Source of the DNA: Celoporthe dispersa
Taxonomy: Eukaryota; Ascomycota; Sordariomycetes; Diaporthales; Cryphonectriaceae
Direction: 5' to 3'
NCBI GenBank assembly: GCA_016584495.1
Contig: WAID01000009.1
Coordinates: 3,472,001 to 3,536,000, forward strand
Length of the DNA stretch: 64,000 nt
The translations under genes were made by a program, and so were the position numbers. Shown here in pieces: positions 44,823 to 57,096 of this stretch. Every line of letters starts with the position of its first letter. The stretch's first letter is position 1. Below the pieces are notes generated by a model. That model did not search any database and was not told the DNA's origin. It saw only the letters and a program-made list of their open reading frames with translations.

Positions 44823-45458
44823 TTGCAATTTACAAATGAGCGAGAGCTGAGAAGCATTCTCATACGCAAAGACGAGCAGCCCAAAATGTTATATATTTGC
44901 TCTCATCCTGAGGCCCATCGCTTATTGAAGGAGATGTCAAGAAAATTATTGATCTGTACTTACTCTACATCAAGTGGTGTCGTACTTGCTGCTACCACGA
45001 TCGCGCTTCACAATCCAAGCTTGGAGACGCACCCGTATTATATTTTTCAAAGAATATCACAAGCCTGAATCAGTCAACTATGTCTCCACCCTCAACCCGT
45101 TCGGTAGCTGGCACAAGGGACGGCCGGTAAGTCCTCGAAGCCTGAACTTTTCTTAGGATGCCCAATACAATTATTCTGACAGACCTCATGGATGCAAAGG
45201 AGGCCCAAGACTCAGCACGTGATGCTCGAGGAGTATCTAAGCAGCCAGACTTCAGTGATGGATCGACTCGCGAACGGAATTCAGGCCCGGGAGGTCAACA
45301 CGAAGAGAGCCGAAGTTCAAGCTATGCTGGACGAGTGGCAGGTTCGGTTCGGGCAGAGTGCAAAGGTCGACGAGTGGCACAGACTCTTGGATACGGCAAA
45401 GAATTATTCCATGGTGGTTGAGGCGACCAAGAAGATAGAAATGGACTTGGGACAGTGA
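44823..45458 (+). pseudogene. Fragment of a conserved fungal hypothetical gene
   Basis: The exon pair around the intron 45127-45182 (GTAAGT..CTGACAG, 56 nt) gives NPFGSWHKGRPTSWMQRRPK followed by a helical, charged tail (MLDEWQVRFGQSAKVDEWHR, ending KKIEMDLGQ). This pattern recurs in uncharacterised fungal proteins, by my recollection. Upstream, a frame from about 44823 (MQFTNERELRSILIRKDEQ, YICSHPEAHRLLKEM) seems to belong to it but joins only if one T is removed from the T5 run at 45043-45047. The true start is not identified. It may be a truncated gene in a repeat-prone spot, or a complete gene with an indel error. Function unknown. Confidence 0.45.
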
Positions 45459-47072
45459 TCCTGAGGCGGTAAGATGTAGGAAGTAGTGGTTGCGGGCCTA
45501 TCCTGTGCTATCGTCTGCCGTACAAGGAATTGAATTTTTTTTTTTTTTTACTTTCAGGCTCTGAATATGTGGCTACCGTCAAGAGTTGCAGCTTACTTAC
45601 CAAGTAGTTAACAGCCTTATTGTGTAACGCGCCCCCTGGGGATAGTATCAATATTCGCTACAAAAATAAACTGAAACAGGTCTTGCAACGCCGAGACAGA
45701 AGCGGCCTTTCCCGGTGGCTTGGAGGGGTCGATTGAGCAACAAAATGCTGGGAGATTTGGACGGCCGATATGTAGTATATGCACTTCAACCATTTAGAAG
45801 TAATCGCAACTGTGTCCCACAATTGAAGGAGATGAGGCGAAGTGCGTGGCAGTAAGAGATTAGAGTTGAAAGTTCTGGGAAATTTCGTGTCCAATAATTA
45901 CTTGGCAAGCGAGATCTTGTGCAAGGATGAATGTCTGATGTTCGGATGACTGAAAATAATTTAAGGATGAAGGAAGACCCTTGGAACTGGAACCGTAAGC
46001 ATCAGATGGCATGCATTTGCTGCTTTCTACGAACAGCTCGTCACCGAGAGCGGCAGTGTCTTGATCGACGGATGATGTGCAGACGAGAGCGGGTGATCTG
46101 CAATCGTCAAACTGAAAGATGTGACGTAAGACGAGATGATGAGACGTCGTGTGAGAGAGAGGGCACAAGGATGTCTCCTGAAGACATCACCAGGTTCGTG
46201 TTGTCCAAGTCTGTGTGTACTTTTTCCTGGCATCGATGGCTGGATTTGAAGCGGACGAGGCTTGGGCAGTGTTAACAGCCTACGCGAGCGGACAAGCTGT
46301 GCCAAGTTAGTGCAGGTACTTTAGGCCTGGTAGGCGGGTGCTCATCTCGTCCCAGGGGTCTCTCTCCCCTCTGAATCACCACTGTAGGCTAGGCTGCAAA
46401 ACAAGGCCCACTGCGCTGCGACAGTGGACGGAGACAGTGGGTCCACTGCTAAAGTTGATGCACCTTGGCCCTGCGCTTTCGCAATTTGGCGCTACGTGAT
46501 TGACGACCTGTCGTTGGACGTGGATCTCGACTTTTGACGTTCCTTTTCCCTGTGCCACCGACTCTCTGCACTCAATCAATCACACAAAGACACACGCACG
46601 CACACCGACCGCAAATCCGACTCGAGCACCCTCCTGTTCCTCGACCCCCCGGGCATCGCGATCTCTGCCTGGAGAGCACGGCTCTGTCCTCCCTCGAATC
46701 AGACGCGCAACGATCATCAGCTTGGCGCATATCCTCTTTGCCCACCGCGCAGCTGAGGGGAAGACGCCGCCCTCGACATCGGAGGGGGACTGCAGACCTC
46801 GCGTGTCGCTCGAGGGAGGAAGCAATGGTTGCACCAATCGCCCGCCGGAAGGATACGACATCTCTGCTGCGACTCGACCAGGCCTCCACGGCTGTCTGGC
46901 CATGAGTTTGGCCGTGACTCGCCGCCACAGCCTTGCCGTCTACGAGCGACGCTCATGATAGGAGAGTCCGAGCTGGCATCTGTCCCGTGCGAGGCAGAAA
47001 GAAACATACGACGTACCCACCGCACGCCGCCTTTGAGAAACGTACTCGGCGCCCACCGACACACTCGACGAG
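45459..47072. other. 1.6-kb intergenic/5' leader region
   Basis: It contains a T13-14 run (45535-45550) and, from about 46550, a CA-rich pyrimidine leader of the next gene. ORFs here (e.g. 46500-46958) look like leader sequence rather than proteins. Confidence 0.5.
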
Positions 47073-50000
47073 ATGCTGGGTCATCTTCGCTTCCACAGGC
47101 GCGGTCACTCTAATCCCTCCTCTCCGGTCCCGGATCAACTGTCGCCGTTTGACCACGGTGAACACCCTCAGAGCGTACAGGACATCTCGTCACGTCCCGA
47201 CTTCTTACCGAGACCCACCAATGCTTCCAACACTCCGCCCATTCATCCCTCGAGCAGCCGTCCAGAGCCGGAACCTACGCTCAGCCAAAAGCCGCCGGAG
47301 CAGCCTGTTAGGAATACGGTCTCGCTACCCGTCCGATCCCCGCCGAATGGCATCGATTCCGGCTTCATAGGCGGTCTTGCCCTCCAGAACTACCGCCGTG
47401 CCTTCGAATCCACACGCCCAGAGCCGTCCGAGCCTGCTGCCCAGGGCTCGTCCGACCAGGTGGGGGTACGGACCAAACCTGTCCCGCCGCCCATCAATAC
47501 CAACCTGCCCTCGACACGACCGACGCCCGTCCCGATCAAGGAAGTCCGAACGACTACTCTATCCTCCTCCTCCTCCTTCGTCGCCCCGACAGACATACAG
47601 AACAATGCTGGTTCTACAGGGAAGAGGATGGCCGGGACGAGGCTCGCCTCCGAGCCGCCCGCGCTGGCGAGGTCTCAGACAGCCGCGGAAACACAGAGGG
47701 CCAAGAAGGGGCTGCCGTTCCTGAAGAATCCCATGTCTGGACTGCTGATGCGCCGCAAGGCCTCCCAGAATGCGCCCGACATCCGCCCTCTCCCCCTGCT
47801 GCAGAAGCCCACCGAGTCGACATACGACCCCCGGATCAGAGGTACGCGTGTGCACGACTTCAGCGCCCCGAGGCAACGGGTGATCCCTACGAGAAAACTG
47901 ACAGTCCCGGGCGCCGAGGTCTGGACTGGCTGGGACAAGTACCATAATGGACCACAATCCAACGCGTCCGACCTACCGCTCCGAACGGAAACTAGCAAGA
48001 GCAGTAGTGCTGCATCGGAAGCCACACAAGCCGCAGCGTCAGATGGTGACGACACAACACAGCCTGTCGACCGTGCCGAGGCGCCCTCCCAGGGGTTGGC
48101 ACATGCGAGCAAAAGGATATCTCTCGAGGACAAACCACTGCCGGCGAAGCCTTCAGGGCCAAATCATGTTGCTGAACCGACGACCCGTTCCGTGTCTACC
48201 ACATCTAGGCCCATGTCCGTGGCCTCCTCCATGCAGAGAACAAGTCTCTCGACCAGGACGGATCGATCCCGCCACATCTCCCTTTCTGAAGACACCTTGT
48301 CGGCGCTGCCCAAACACATGAAGAGCACATCCTCGCGCTTCAGCTTCGACATGATCGGAGCTGCGAGGGCCGAGAAATTGCTCGAGGAGAGACATCGACA
48401 GAGGGAGCTGGAAAGAAAGGCCAGCGGCGGTCCGCCCGGCCGAGACTCAGGGTTCGACGACTTCGACGAAGACACCTTTGACTACGATGCTGCTATGGAC
48501 GATGGTGGCCTGGAAGAGGCGATCCCGGGCGTGAACGCTGACTACGAAGATCATTACTACGAGGAGGACATCCCCATGGTTGGCGACGACGACATCATCG
48601 ACGATGAGGACGATCCTGATAATGACCAGGAAAACTTCGCCGGGTTCGTGTTCTCGAGATCGAACCCGCAGTCTTCTCTGGTCAGCCCAGCAACCCCAGG
48701 GATGGTCATCACGCCACGAGACGCAAGCGGGAGGCCCATAGGCCACGCAATAACCACCGACAGAACGCCGGACCTTTTATCTGTGCCATCGCCGCTGCCG
48801 GTGGAGGGCCATACCGAAGAGAAGCGCGAGGAGGAGGAGGAGGAAGAGGAGGAGGAGGATGCGCAGCTTGCTGGTCTTGGTATACAGGGCCTTCAGGCTC
48901 CACAAAAGACACAATACGATCCTACAGTCTTCCAAGAAAGGCGGGGCATGCGTATCGATGACAGCTCAGGGTCAGCAAATGCGCAAGACAGAGGGATTTA
49001 CTACGACGCTGGGCTGCTAGAAGAATTGCAGATGGAGGCAGACGAGATTCAGAAGGCCGATTTCGATGAGTCTATATTCGACGACGACGACACGGACCAC
49101 TTTGGTCGACCGATACCAGGTGCTTTTGCTCAGAACCTAGCCATGAGAGAAAAGGAGCAGCAGAAGCGGGAGTCTGGCATGACGTCTCATTCAGAGGCAT
49201 CATCAACAACGGCACATACCTCTGTCAGCGTGGGAATGCAGCCCGTGCAGCAGACGGACAAGGACGCAGAAGTCTCGAACAAGCAATCGCCGGCACCCAC
49301 CTCTCCGCCTCAAGATCACGAGGACACAGCCGCTGTGTACCAGAAGGCCCTGGCTGATGCTGCACACAAAGCTGCTGCCGCTGGCTGGAAATCGCGATGG
49401 GATGACGGGCCCGAATCGCCCACGCCGGTAGGTGACCCAGATGTGACAATCACATCGCCAACGACAGGGTCTCAGCCGAGCAGCGCCGGGTTTCAGGACG
49501 ATCAAACATTTCAAGCCGATGACTATGAGGACGACGGATTCGGGGGCGGGTTTAATGATGAGTATGACGACGATCTCCTCGATGAGGACTTTATAGCAGA
49601 GGCCAATGCCGAGGCCCTAGCCTACGACTCCGAAGGCTTCTATGGAGACGAATTTGGCTTCTACTCGGCGCCGATCCCAGCTCGCAATGGCCTACATGGG
49701 TCCTCGGCTCCCGGCAGCGGGTCATCAGTCGGCAATGAGAGCCAGTATGGGGGTTATTTTGGGCCCTCCGGCGCGATCGGTCGCAGCGCCAGCGGTCGCG
49801 TGCTTCGCGAGCCGAACCTGACGCCCATCACGGAGCGCTCTGAGTACTCGAACCGCAACTCGATGATGTCCATGGTTCTGCCCAGTGCGACCTTATCAGA
49901 CCTCCGCAACTCGATGGCCAGCCCAAGTTTTGCGCACATGGCGCCGGGTGCCGACGACGGCGAAACCTTCTCCCTCAGCGGCCTGCAACGCCTTCGCGGC

Positions 50001-50894
50001 AAGACTTTTGGCGGCAGCCAGATCAGCCTGAGCTCCTCGCGCGACGGCAGCCCGCGATCAGAGCGTGCGCCACTGCACGAGCGGTTTGACGGAGCATCGA
50101 GCCCCGCGCCGTGGGAACTCGCGAGACCACAGTCGCATTTAGGCACGACCAGCGGGGCGCAGCCTCACGAGAGGAAAAACTCGGCCTACTCGGTCTGGAG
50201 TACCTCTGACGCTGCCAGTGCCTCGGGGAGTCCAACCCTGACCGTGGCGGGCCTACCTCTGCCGAGCAGTAACATTCCGCCTCAGCCACTGTTCTCGCCA
50301 CCGCCGCCACCGATCCCACAGCCATCACCTGGACCGCAATGTCCACCCGTCCTCGAGGATGAGGCTGAGGAGGCGTCGAGTCCCGGGAGGACCCTCAAGG
50401 ACACACGCATCGACAGTGAGGCTGAGCCCGGCGCTGTCGTGCACCTGACGTGCGACGCTCCCACAACCGAGGATGGTGCCAGCGCGCTCAGTACCGAGAT
50501 GGAAAGCTTCGCACCCGCAGAAGGTACCGGAACGGAGGAGACCTTGGCGGGCGAAGATGATACTTTCGCTGCACTCATAATGACAACGGAGCACGACTCT
50601 CTTGAATCAAGCATTGTCCACGCCAACGAAGCAGCGTTCAAAGCCAACGCAGCAACCATCTCGATCGATAAAGATATTTCGGTCCACTCCATACCGCTCT
50701 CGCCTGCATCTCTGGATAGCCCGCCTACACCACACCTGGTCACACAGGGCTCGTCTCCCGGACGAAATGACCAACTACCTTCGTCCGTGTCTGCTGGGGA
50801 TGACCACCCCACTTTCCTATACCATACTCAGATCCCTCGCAGTATTTTCGCTGTGGAGGAAGAGGATGTCGACAAGGCCGCTGCTTTGAAATAG
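47073..50894 (+). CDS. Large disordered acidic protein (1273 aa), function unknown
   Basis: A single uninterrupted exon from ATG 47073 (MLGHLRFHRRGHSNPSSPVP) to the stop at 50892-50894. I do not recognise a catalytic domain. It is Ser/Pro-rich, with short conserved-looking islands: GLPFLKNPMSGLLMRRKASQ, YDPRIRGTRVHDFSAPRQR, ENFAGFVFSRSNPQS, YYDAGLLEELQMEADEIQ, LTPITERSEYSNRNSMMSM. An acidic belt (about residues 475-525) and a run of 10-11 Glu (about 588-599, GAG/GAA repeats) are notable, with PPPPPIPQPSPGP near residue 1080. Such islands suggest docking sites in a scaffold or regulator, possibly phosphorylated. It is likely conserved across Pezizomycotina (by general recollection). No signal peptide or membrane segment. 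Its C/G-ending codons match its neighbours. Confidence 0.8.
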   Translation: MLGHLRFHRRGHSNPSSPVPDQLSPFDHGEHPQSVQDISSRPDFLPRPTNASNTPPIHPSSSRPEPEPTLSQKPPEQPVRNTVSLPVRSPPNGIDSGFIGGLALQNYRRAFESTRPEPSEPAAQGSSDQVGVRTKPVPPPINTNLPSTRPTPVPIKEVRTTTLSSSSSFVAPTDIQNNAGSTGKRMAGTRLASEPPALARSQTAAETQRAKKGLPFLKNPMSGLLMRRKASQNAPDIRPLPLLQKPTESTYDPRIRGTRVHDFSAPRQRVIPTRKLTVPGAEVWTGWDKYHNGPQSNASDLPLRTETSKSSSAASEATQAAASDGDDTTQPVDRAEAPSQGLAHASKRISLEDKPLPAKPSGPNHVAEPTTRSVSTTSRPMSVASSMQRTSLSTRTDRSRHISLSEDTLSALPKHMKSTSSRFSFDMIGAARAEKLLEERHRQRELERKASGGPPGRDSGFDDFDEDTFDYDAAMDDGGLEEAIPGVNADYEDHYYEEDIPMVGDDDIIDDEDDPDNDQENFAGFVFSRSNPQSSLVSPATPGMVITPRDASGRPIGHAITTDRTPDLLSVPSPLPVEGHTEEKREEEEEEEEEEDAQLAGLGIQGLQAPQKTQYDPTVFQERRGMRIDDSSGSANAQDRGIYYDAGLLEELQMEADEIQKADFDESIFDDDDTDHFGRPIPGAFAQNLAMREKEQQKRESGMTSHSEASSTTAHTSVSVGMQPVQQTDKDAEVSNKQSPAPTSPPQDHEDTAAVYQKALADAAHKAAAAGWKSRWDDGPESPTPVGDPDVTITSPTTGSQPSSAGFQDDQTFQADDYEDDGFGGGFNDEYDDDLLDEDFIAEANAEALAYDSEGFYGDEFGFYSAPIPARNGLHGSSAPGSGSSVGNESQYGGYFGPSGAIGRSASGRVLREPNLTPITERSEYSNRNSMMSMVLPSATLSDLRNSMASPSFAHMAPGADDGETFSLSGLQRLRGKTFGGSQISLSSSRDGSPRSERAPLHERFDGASSPAPWELARPQSHLGTTSGAQPHERKNSAYSVWSTSDAASASGSPTLTVAGLPLPSSNIPPQPLFSPPPPPIPQPSPGPQCPPVLEDEAEEASSPGRTLKDTRIDSEAEPGAVVHLTCDAPTTEDGASALSTEMESFAPAEGTGTEETLAGEDDTFAALIMTTEHDSLESSIVHANEAAFKANAATISIDKDISVHSIPLSPASLDSPPTPHLVTQGSSPGRNDQLPSSVSAGDDHPTFLYHTQIPRSIFAVEEEDVDKAAALK

Positions 50895-51965
50895 CGCGCT
50901 CCCATGGGCTAGAGGAGAGGGCTCGTACACTATTTTCACCGGAATATTTAACTACACCGGCTACAGCACACGACCCTATGCGTGGCTAGATCCCAACGAG
51001 GTGGCAGAACTGGTACGCCGTGACCACTATATGATCGCCACACGGTGCTGTCAGAATCCTCTTGTGGAGTGTGCGATGAATATGATACACAAACAAGCAT
51101 ACATAGCCACGGGCGTTTTTCTTGGGACAAGGATGATATCAAAAAGTGAACAAGCATCTATTAGCTAACGCGCAGGCGAAGCACGATACCATATTCTATG
51201 ATAATGGAGGGCAAACTGTAGATAGCACCAATCAAAATGTCAACACATCTGTTACCGCGAACACATCTATTACGAGCTCCTACGCCTCGTAAATCCTCGA
51301 GAGAGCCTGTCCTGCCGCAAGGGGTCGATCGGCGCAGAAGGGTGCAGGAGGGTTGGGCAGCACAGCAGCACAACCCCAAGCCTTTACTCACAGGCGACAC
51401 CCTTACCCAGCGTCACAGAACAGCAGGCCGCGTAGACTCGTGGTGGTACATAGACAGCGGGTATGACTACATCGCCGGCCCGAAAAAGGAGAGCAAGCAC
51501 CGCAGCAAAACCAAGAGGCTCTGAAGGTCCGACAATGACGTTGGTCGCGGCAGGATGCCCTTTTTTCTTCTTCCCCCGGCATCTCGATGGTCACACGGCC
51601 TCGACCGACGTCGCAAGGTCCCCCCCCCCTGGGCCGCTGCTGGTTGGGCTCACAAGCCGTTCGGGCGGGAGGAGGAGGCGCAACAACAGCCTAACTGACC
51701 GCCTACGAAGGGGGCCCGCGTGAGCTATTACAGGATGAAACCAGGCGTAACATGCATGGCGTGGCATGGGGAAAGGGAAATACCATCATCGCTGATCCAT
51801 AGCGTGTGTGCGTGTGTGCCGCGGCCTCTTCTGTGTCTCTCTCCACCGGTTCCCCACCGTTAGGGCTGGGTTTTTACCATGGTTATCGTTGTCCGGAGAA
51901 TGGCTGCTGTTGCTTCTCGTCTCCCTCCTGTGTGCTGGCGGTGAAGACCAAGGGGGAAATAGTGG

Positions 51966-51969
<4 letters not shown>

Positions 51970-52004
<35 letters not shown>
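51970..52004. repeat. (CA)n microsatellite
   Basis: About 17 perfect CA units. Confidence 0.9.
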
Positions 52005-52005
<1 letters not shown>

Positions 52006-53377
52006 TCACTCCCTCTTGACTCGTGAGTGATCTACAAAGGGTCACACATGTGTGTGTTTCCCCTACACGGTGGACAACGGCTGCCGACTTTTTGTCTGAT
52101 CCGGATTTCTTTTCAGGGTTGGGCCCGGAAAGGCGAGCGGTGTCCCTCCCGAGCGGTGGCATGGTGGAACCCCCCCTCTCCTCCCTCTCCCTTTCGGTGA
52201 CAGGGACAGGTGACGGGCGGTGACCACCGAGGGGTCCTGTTAGGCGTGTCAAGTCGGTAGTTTCGGTGGACAAAAGAATGGAAAGAGATGGGCGGGCAGA
52301 CCGGAATGACGTCCTTGTTTAGATCGGTGAAGGGGAGGAAGAAAAAAAAAGGATGGTAGATGATTGCATGATCAATCATGACGGCACTTGTGTTTTTTTC
52401 TTCTTCTTTCTTTTCCTTTCCTCCTTTGTTTTCTCTGTGTTTGTTCTGATGAGACGGTCTGCAGACCGCAAGATTCATCCCAGCAGCAGCAGCAGGAGTA
52501 GGAAGGCGACACTGTGAAGCGTACATACAGACTGGCTGCAGTGCAATGCAGAGGCTGGTTGCTTTTCCTCGTGAGGGCAAAGCGGCTGTTCCAGCACTCG
52601 AGCACATAAAGCAGTAGTAGCCAACACTCGATCCATCCACGTCAGGATTCAAGCAGCCTGGCTGTCTCGGTGTTGACCCGCCACGATGACGGATACGGCG
52701 CCCGGCCACAGAGCTCGTAATGATCCCGGGAGCCGCGCCGGCTGACGGTCCAGGATTCGCCAGAGGATGTACACCTCCCTCCCCCCCTTCCTTCTTCCAG
52801 CGCCAGCCCTCTCGGTGTGTGGCCGCGAGGACCGTTGTGCATTCACATCCGCCCCCACCCTCCTCCCCTCGCAGAGGAGAATGCCAGGTCCGCCCTCGGG
52901 CGATGGCGGCAACAGCGATAGCGGCACCATCAGCAAATCAGATGTGTGTGCTATACGTACTGTATAGGAACGAGTGAGTGTGTTGCCAGCAAAGCAGCGC
53001 ATGGGCTGGCTCGGCTGGCTGGCTGGCCTTTAGTGTGGAGCGAGGATGATGACCGCCGACCGGTAGTCCTTGTTGCGCTTGTCCTGGAATGCCTGGTAGC
53101 CACTCAGGCCCAAGGCAGGGCGTCGCCTCACTTTTTGGATGCTGGGATCATCAGCCAATCGATCTGGGGTGCAGTGCGCTAGCTGGTGAAGCGTGCGGCG
53201 TGCAGCGTTGTGAGGTTGCAGGGTACCAGGTGCAGGGTTGCATGGGTGCGCGTGGTGTGTATGCATGGAGGAGGACGGGCGAGGGGGGGGGCTCTGTTGC
53301 GCCCGAGCAGGCCGAGGGTGGGTGAAGTTGGGCACCTGGGGGAGAGAAGGCGGCTTGGGCTTCTCCTGCGTGGGGGT

Positions 53378-53411
53378 GAGAGAGAGAGAGAGAGAGTGTG
53401 TGTGTGTGTGT
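53378..53411. repeat. Compound (GA)n(GT)n microsatellite
   Basis: About 9 GA units followed directly by about 7 GT units. Confidence 0.88.
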
Positions 53412-56400
53412 ACACACTGTATGCTATAGTATGTGAGACCAAGAAGGAGGAGGAAGATGAAGAGGCCAGGCCCGCCCTGGTCCCTCCTTCGGTGGTACAT
53501 TGGTACGTCTTTTCTGCCGGTTCTGTTCCCCGCCGTTTGAGGAATGACCAGGTATGGTGAAATGTTTCGACCGGATGCTTCTGGAAGTCCTTGGTCGGCC
53601 CAGGTCAGGGTCGGGTCCTTCACGATCGAGGCTCGAAGACACGGGGTCCAAGCACCGCACAAGACCCAACAACGCTCTTGAGGGTGTCTTGTTCTTTATT
53701 TTTTCTTTCTATCTTGGGAAGGCTCATTCGGCGGAGAGGAGGAAAGCGAAAAGACGGACGCGGAAAGATCGTTATGTAAGCCTTGGGCTACTCCTTCCGC
53801 TTGTCCTCGAACACTCCTCTCCCCTCCGTCCTCCATGGTTTCTTCCTCTTCCTCTTCCTCCTCCTCTTCTTACACACCCTCTTTCTCTCTCTCTTCCTCT
53901 CTCTCTCTTGCGCGCACACACGCACGCACACACACACACACACACACCCACACCATCCCAGCCGAACACCTGCACAGTCATCATCCGACGAGCAGGGGAT
54001 CCAATCAATTTTCCGAGGGGCCCATGCGAATCGCGATCGCTCTCTCCCTCCTCCACAGCAGCATTAATCTCTCTCTCGACTCGCCCCGATCTCAGAAAAT
54101 GCAACACTGTCCCCACAACTAGTCTCTTGTTCTCTATTTTTTTTAATGTTCTTTTTTTTTCCACTTTGGGTCCCATGCACACTCGGGCTGGGCTTACCCA
54201 CACCCCGGATCTCATTTGGCTTCTGCGCTTGCCAACTCATCAGTGCAGTGCCAGGCTCTCTCCTCAGGGGGGGAGGGGGCCACTTTTGCTGCTATGTACC
54301 TATGCACACGTACCATCACACGACCGTCTTTTTTAAACTCACCCTCCACACACACAGGCACGCACACGCACGCACACGCACACGCACACCACTGGCTGAG
54401 TAACCGGATGAGTTGTCAAGAGAGGCTCCGCTGGGCCCTCGTCTCGTAGCGTCGCGTGTGTTCCAAAAGCCATCTGGATTAAGCTCATCTAATCAGGCAT
54501 TCTCGAGTCGCTAAATTGCAATGGGGCGATTTCCCAATGCGCCCGGACACGCCACAAGGCGCTAACATGCAGCTTACCATGCTGGTGACAATGGCATTAT
54601 CAACTATGGTATGATGACACTACCATAGTACAACTATTACCGCTGTGGGACTATAGCTGCCGCCCGTTTCACGTCACCGACTTGTTCCAGCAGCGCCGCA
54701 GTGATGATGCCATGCTTCTAGTGCCCTGCTGGAGAAGAAGAAGGAAAGGAAAGGAGAAAGAGAAAGGAAAAAGGAAAAGAAAAAAACAAGAGAGAAAACA
54801 ACCCATCTTGGTACGGGCAGTGGTACAGAGTCAACTCCACACTGTCCCCGTCCAGACAGGCTAGCTCCAGGACAAGGCAGAGTCGGGCACAGCCGGGGCA
54901 ACAGGGCAGCTGGGCAACCAACAGGGCAATCAATACTGAATGGTCGATCAGAAGGATTAATGCACCTTCTCCAGAGGCCCTCACCCGGTTCAGGCCAGGT
55001 CCAGACCGTCCTCTTGGGCGGTTGATCATCCGAATAGAGACACTCCTGCGGTGTGTACGACGAACCGAGGGTGCGGCTTGTTCGGACGAGGAACTACTAT
55101 GTACAAGCAGGACAAAAAGAGACCAGCACTTTCGGTCTTCCAGCACACCCTTCCAGGCTCGACCACAAGCCGCCCATCAGCACTGGCAGGGACTCGTGTC
55201 CGGTTTGGCTGGCTGTGCAACGATCGATCCCGTCCCCCTCCCACTCCTCCCCTCCCCCCCCCAAAAACAGCGGGTTCATCCTCGAGGGAGGCAGGAGATG
55301 ATGGATGGACGGACGAATGGCTGCCATTCCTGTCTGCGCCTGAGACGGGCCAGGTCATCAAGTCTGTCTGTCGCGGCGCCTGACTGCAGTACAGTACCGT
55401 ACCGCTGACGTGTCTCGCCCAGAGACCAGAACCCAGACAAGGGCAGTGTGTTGCGCTTGTTGAAGACGTGGACATCAACTGTATGCCGAATGATGAGGAC
55501 CAGGCTATGCACAGCACGAAGTCAGTCTGCTGCAGTCGTCTCTGCATCCGACATGATCACCATCACAACCCATGCTCACCGGCTGCAGCATGTGCACATC
55601 CACATCCACATTCGTCCTCATCTCAACGCCAGCCCTTGGGGCGCTAGATTCGGACTGTCGCGGTCCCAAGTAACGACTGGGTAGCATTTGCACCTGGTAA
55701 CACAAAACACGCCCCCTCCATCATCACTCGGGAGTCGTGGCGTCCATCTTGGTTGTTGTTCCCCCCCCCTCCCCCCCCTCCCAAATGGTGTCCCACCCCC
55801 AGACTCTCCACACCCCTCCCCCCTCCCCCCTTCGACGCAGTGGGTGGATGTTGCATGGTGTGGGTTCTCTCGGTGGATCAATCGTCATAGCCCAATCCCA
55901 CTTCGAAAGATTGCCTGAATATACTATGTATGCAGCATTCTTGGGCGCCGGGGCCTTGGCGGGGACACCTCTCTTGTCTAACTCTGCGATCGAAATTGAT
56001 GACAGACAAGTGTCAGCCAGGCCAGGCCAGCCCACTTCCCTTCCGAGTTGAGAGTACAACATGACATGACATTTGGGTTGTCGATTCTCATTTAAGCAAC
56101 TTTTTTAGGACGAGCACTTTTCGAGATCGCAGCTGCTAGAGGCGTGGCGCCTCTCTTGTTTTTAAATTCAAGCCCTTCCCCACGTCCCTCAGCCCTCGAC
56201 AGCCTCGAATTCTCTTTTGTCGAAACCTCTTTACTCTATTTGCTACAAGATCATCAAGCCCCGGCGATCTCTCTAGATTATCTCTCCTCGGTTTCCAAAA
56301 CCGCCAATCCTACTACGCCTATCCATTATCCACTACACATCTACAGTTAGTAGAGGGCCTCGGACCAGGAAGGCTCTTGACAAGCGTACCCATCTTCACA

Positions 56401-56561
56401 TACACACACAAACACCACACATCCCAGGGGTCTGGCTACCAGAACCTGTTGAGCCTTATCCTTCCTGTTGGCCGCCGGTTCGTCCTTCTTGTGTCGCCTC
56501 ACTTACACACACCCTATCGACACTGCTCCACCCCTCAGCTACGCCATCACAGTCGCCGCTC

Positions 56562-56564
56562 TGG

Positions 56565-56595
<31 letters not shown>
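56562..56595. repeat. (CT)n tract in leader
   Basis: A CT run of about 15 units ending in TTTAG about 45 nt before ATG 56643. It looks like a pyrimidine-rich leader or the 3' end of a 5' UTR intron. Confidence 0.7.
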
Positions 56596-56596
<1 letters not shown>

Positions 56597-56642
56597 TTAG
56601 GACCCACATAGACATACAGACATACACACGTCACTCGCCAAG

Positions 56643-56989
56643 ATGATGAGACAGGATCTCAACAACCAGAGTATGATGCAGGCTGCTCTGGAGGATGAGG
56701 AAGATGCAAGGCTGGCCCAGCAGGAGATAGAACTGGCACAGCAGCAGTCGGAGGTGAGACGAAGACGAGAGCTCCTCGCACAGAACAAATCGACCTCCAG
56801 CAGCAGCAGCAACAACAACATTAGCAGCAACAACAACCACAACCCGACCATCACCTTGTCCTCGCACACCAACCATAGAGTTCCGTTCTCATCCGCCTCG
56901 TGGGCCACCCGTAGTGGCGGTGGCCAACCGGGCCTGCAACCTCAGAGTGCGGCCCATCCGGCCCTCGTCTTGGATCTCATCTTGCTCCT
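56643..56989 (+). CDS. Possible first exon of the Q-rich zinc-finger regulator
   Basis: An ORF starting MMRQDLNNQSMMQAALEDEE with a coiled, Gln/Arg-rich segment (LAQQEIELAQQQSEVRRRRE) and Asn/Ser repeats ends at a good donor GTAAGC (56990). A matching acceptor, GGATCCAG, ends at 57063 (74-nt intron), and the downstream frame is open there (TQAQAQRQGQHMKRIK). The phases disagree by one step as sequenced, so either an indel lies in the exon or the splice differs. The exon's composition suits the downstream protein. Confidence 0.45.
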
Positions 56990-57096
56990 GTAAGCCACTC
57001 TTTGACACAAAAGACAAGTGTTCCTACTCTGAGAATAGCCCACACTGATCATACTGGATCCAGACCCAGGCTCAGGCCCAACGACAGGGTCAACAC

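Larger units (their letters stand above)
50895..56642. other. 5.7-kb intergenic region upstream of the Q-rich regulator
   Basis: There is no recognisable gene. It contains CA repeats (51970-52004, 53930-53950, 54340-54390), a GA/GT compound repeat (53378-53411), C-rich runs (55240-55265, 55762-55790) and, at 56562-56595, a CT tract just before the next gene's first exon. Long upstream regions and leaders are common for fungal regulatory genes, so much of this may be promoter and 5' UTR (inference). Confidence 0.5.

Noticed and set aside
46500..46958. 152-codon ORF upstream of the 1273-aa gene
   Set aside because: CA-rich leader sequence, Thr/Ser/Arg-rich product with overlapping alternatives in other frames; more likely 5' UTR.
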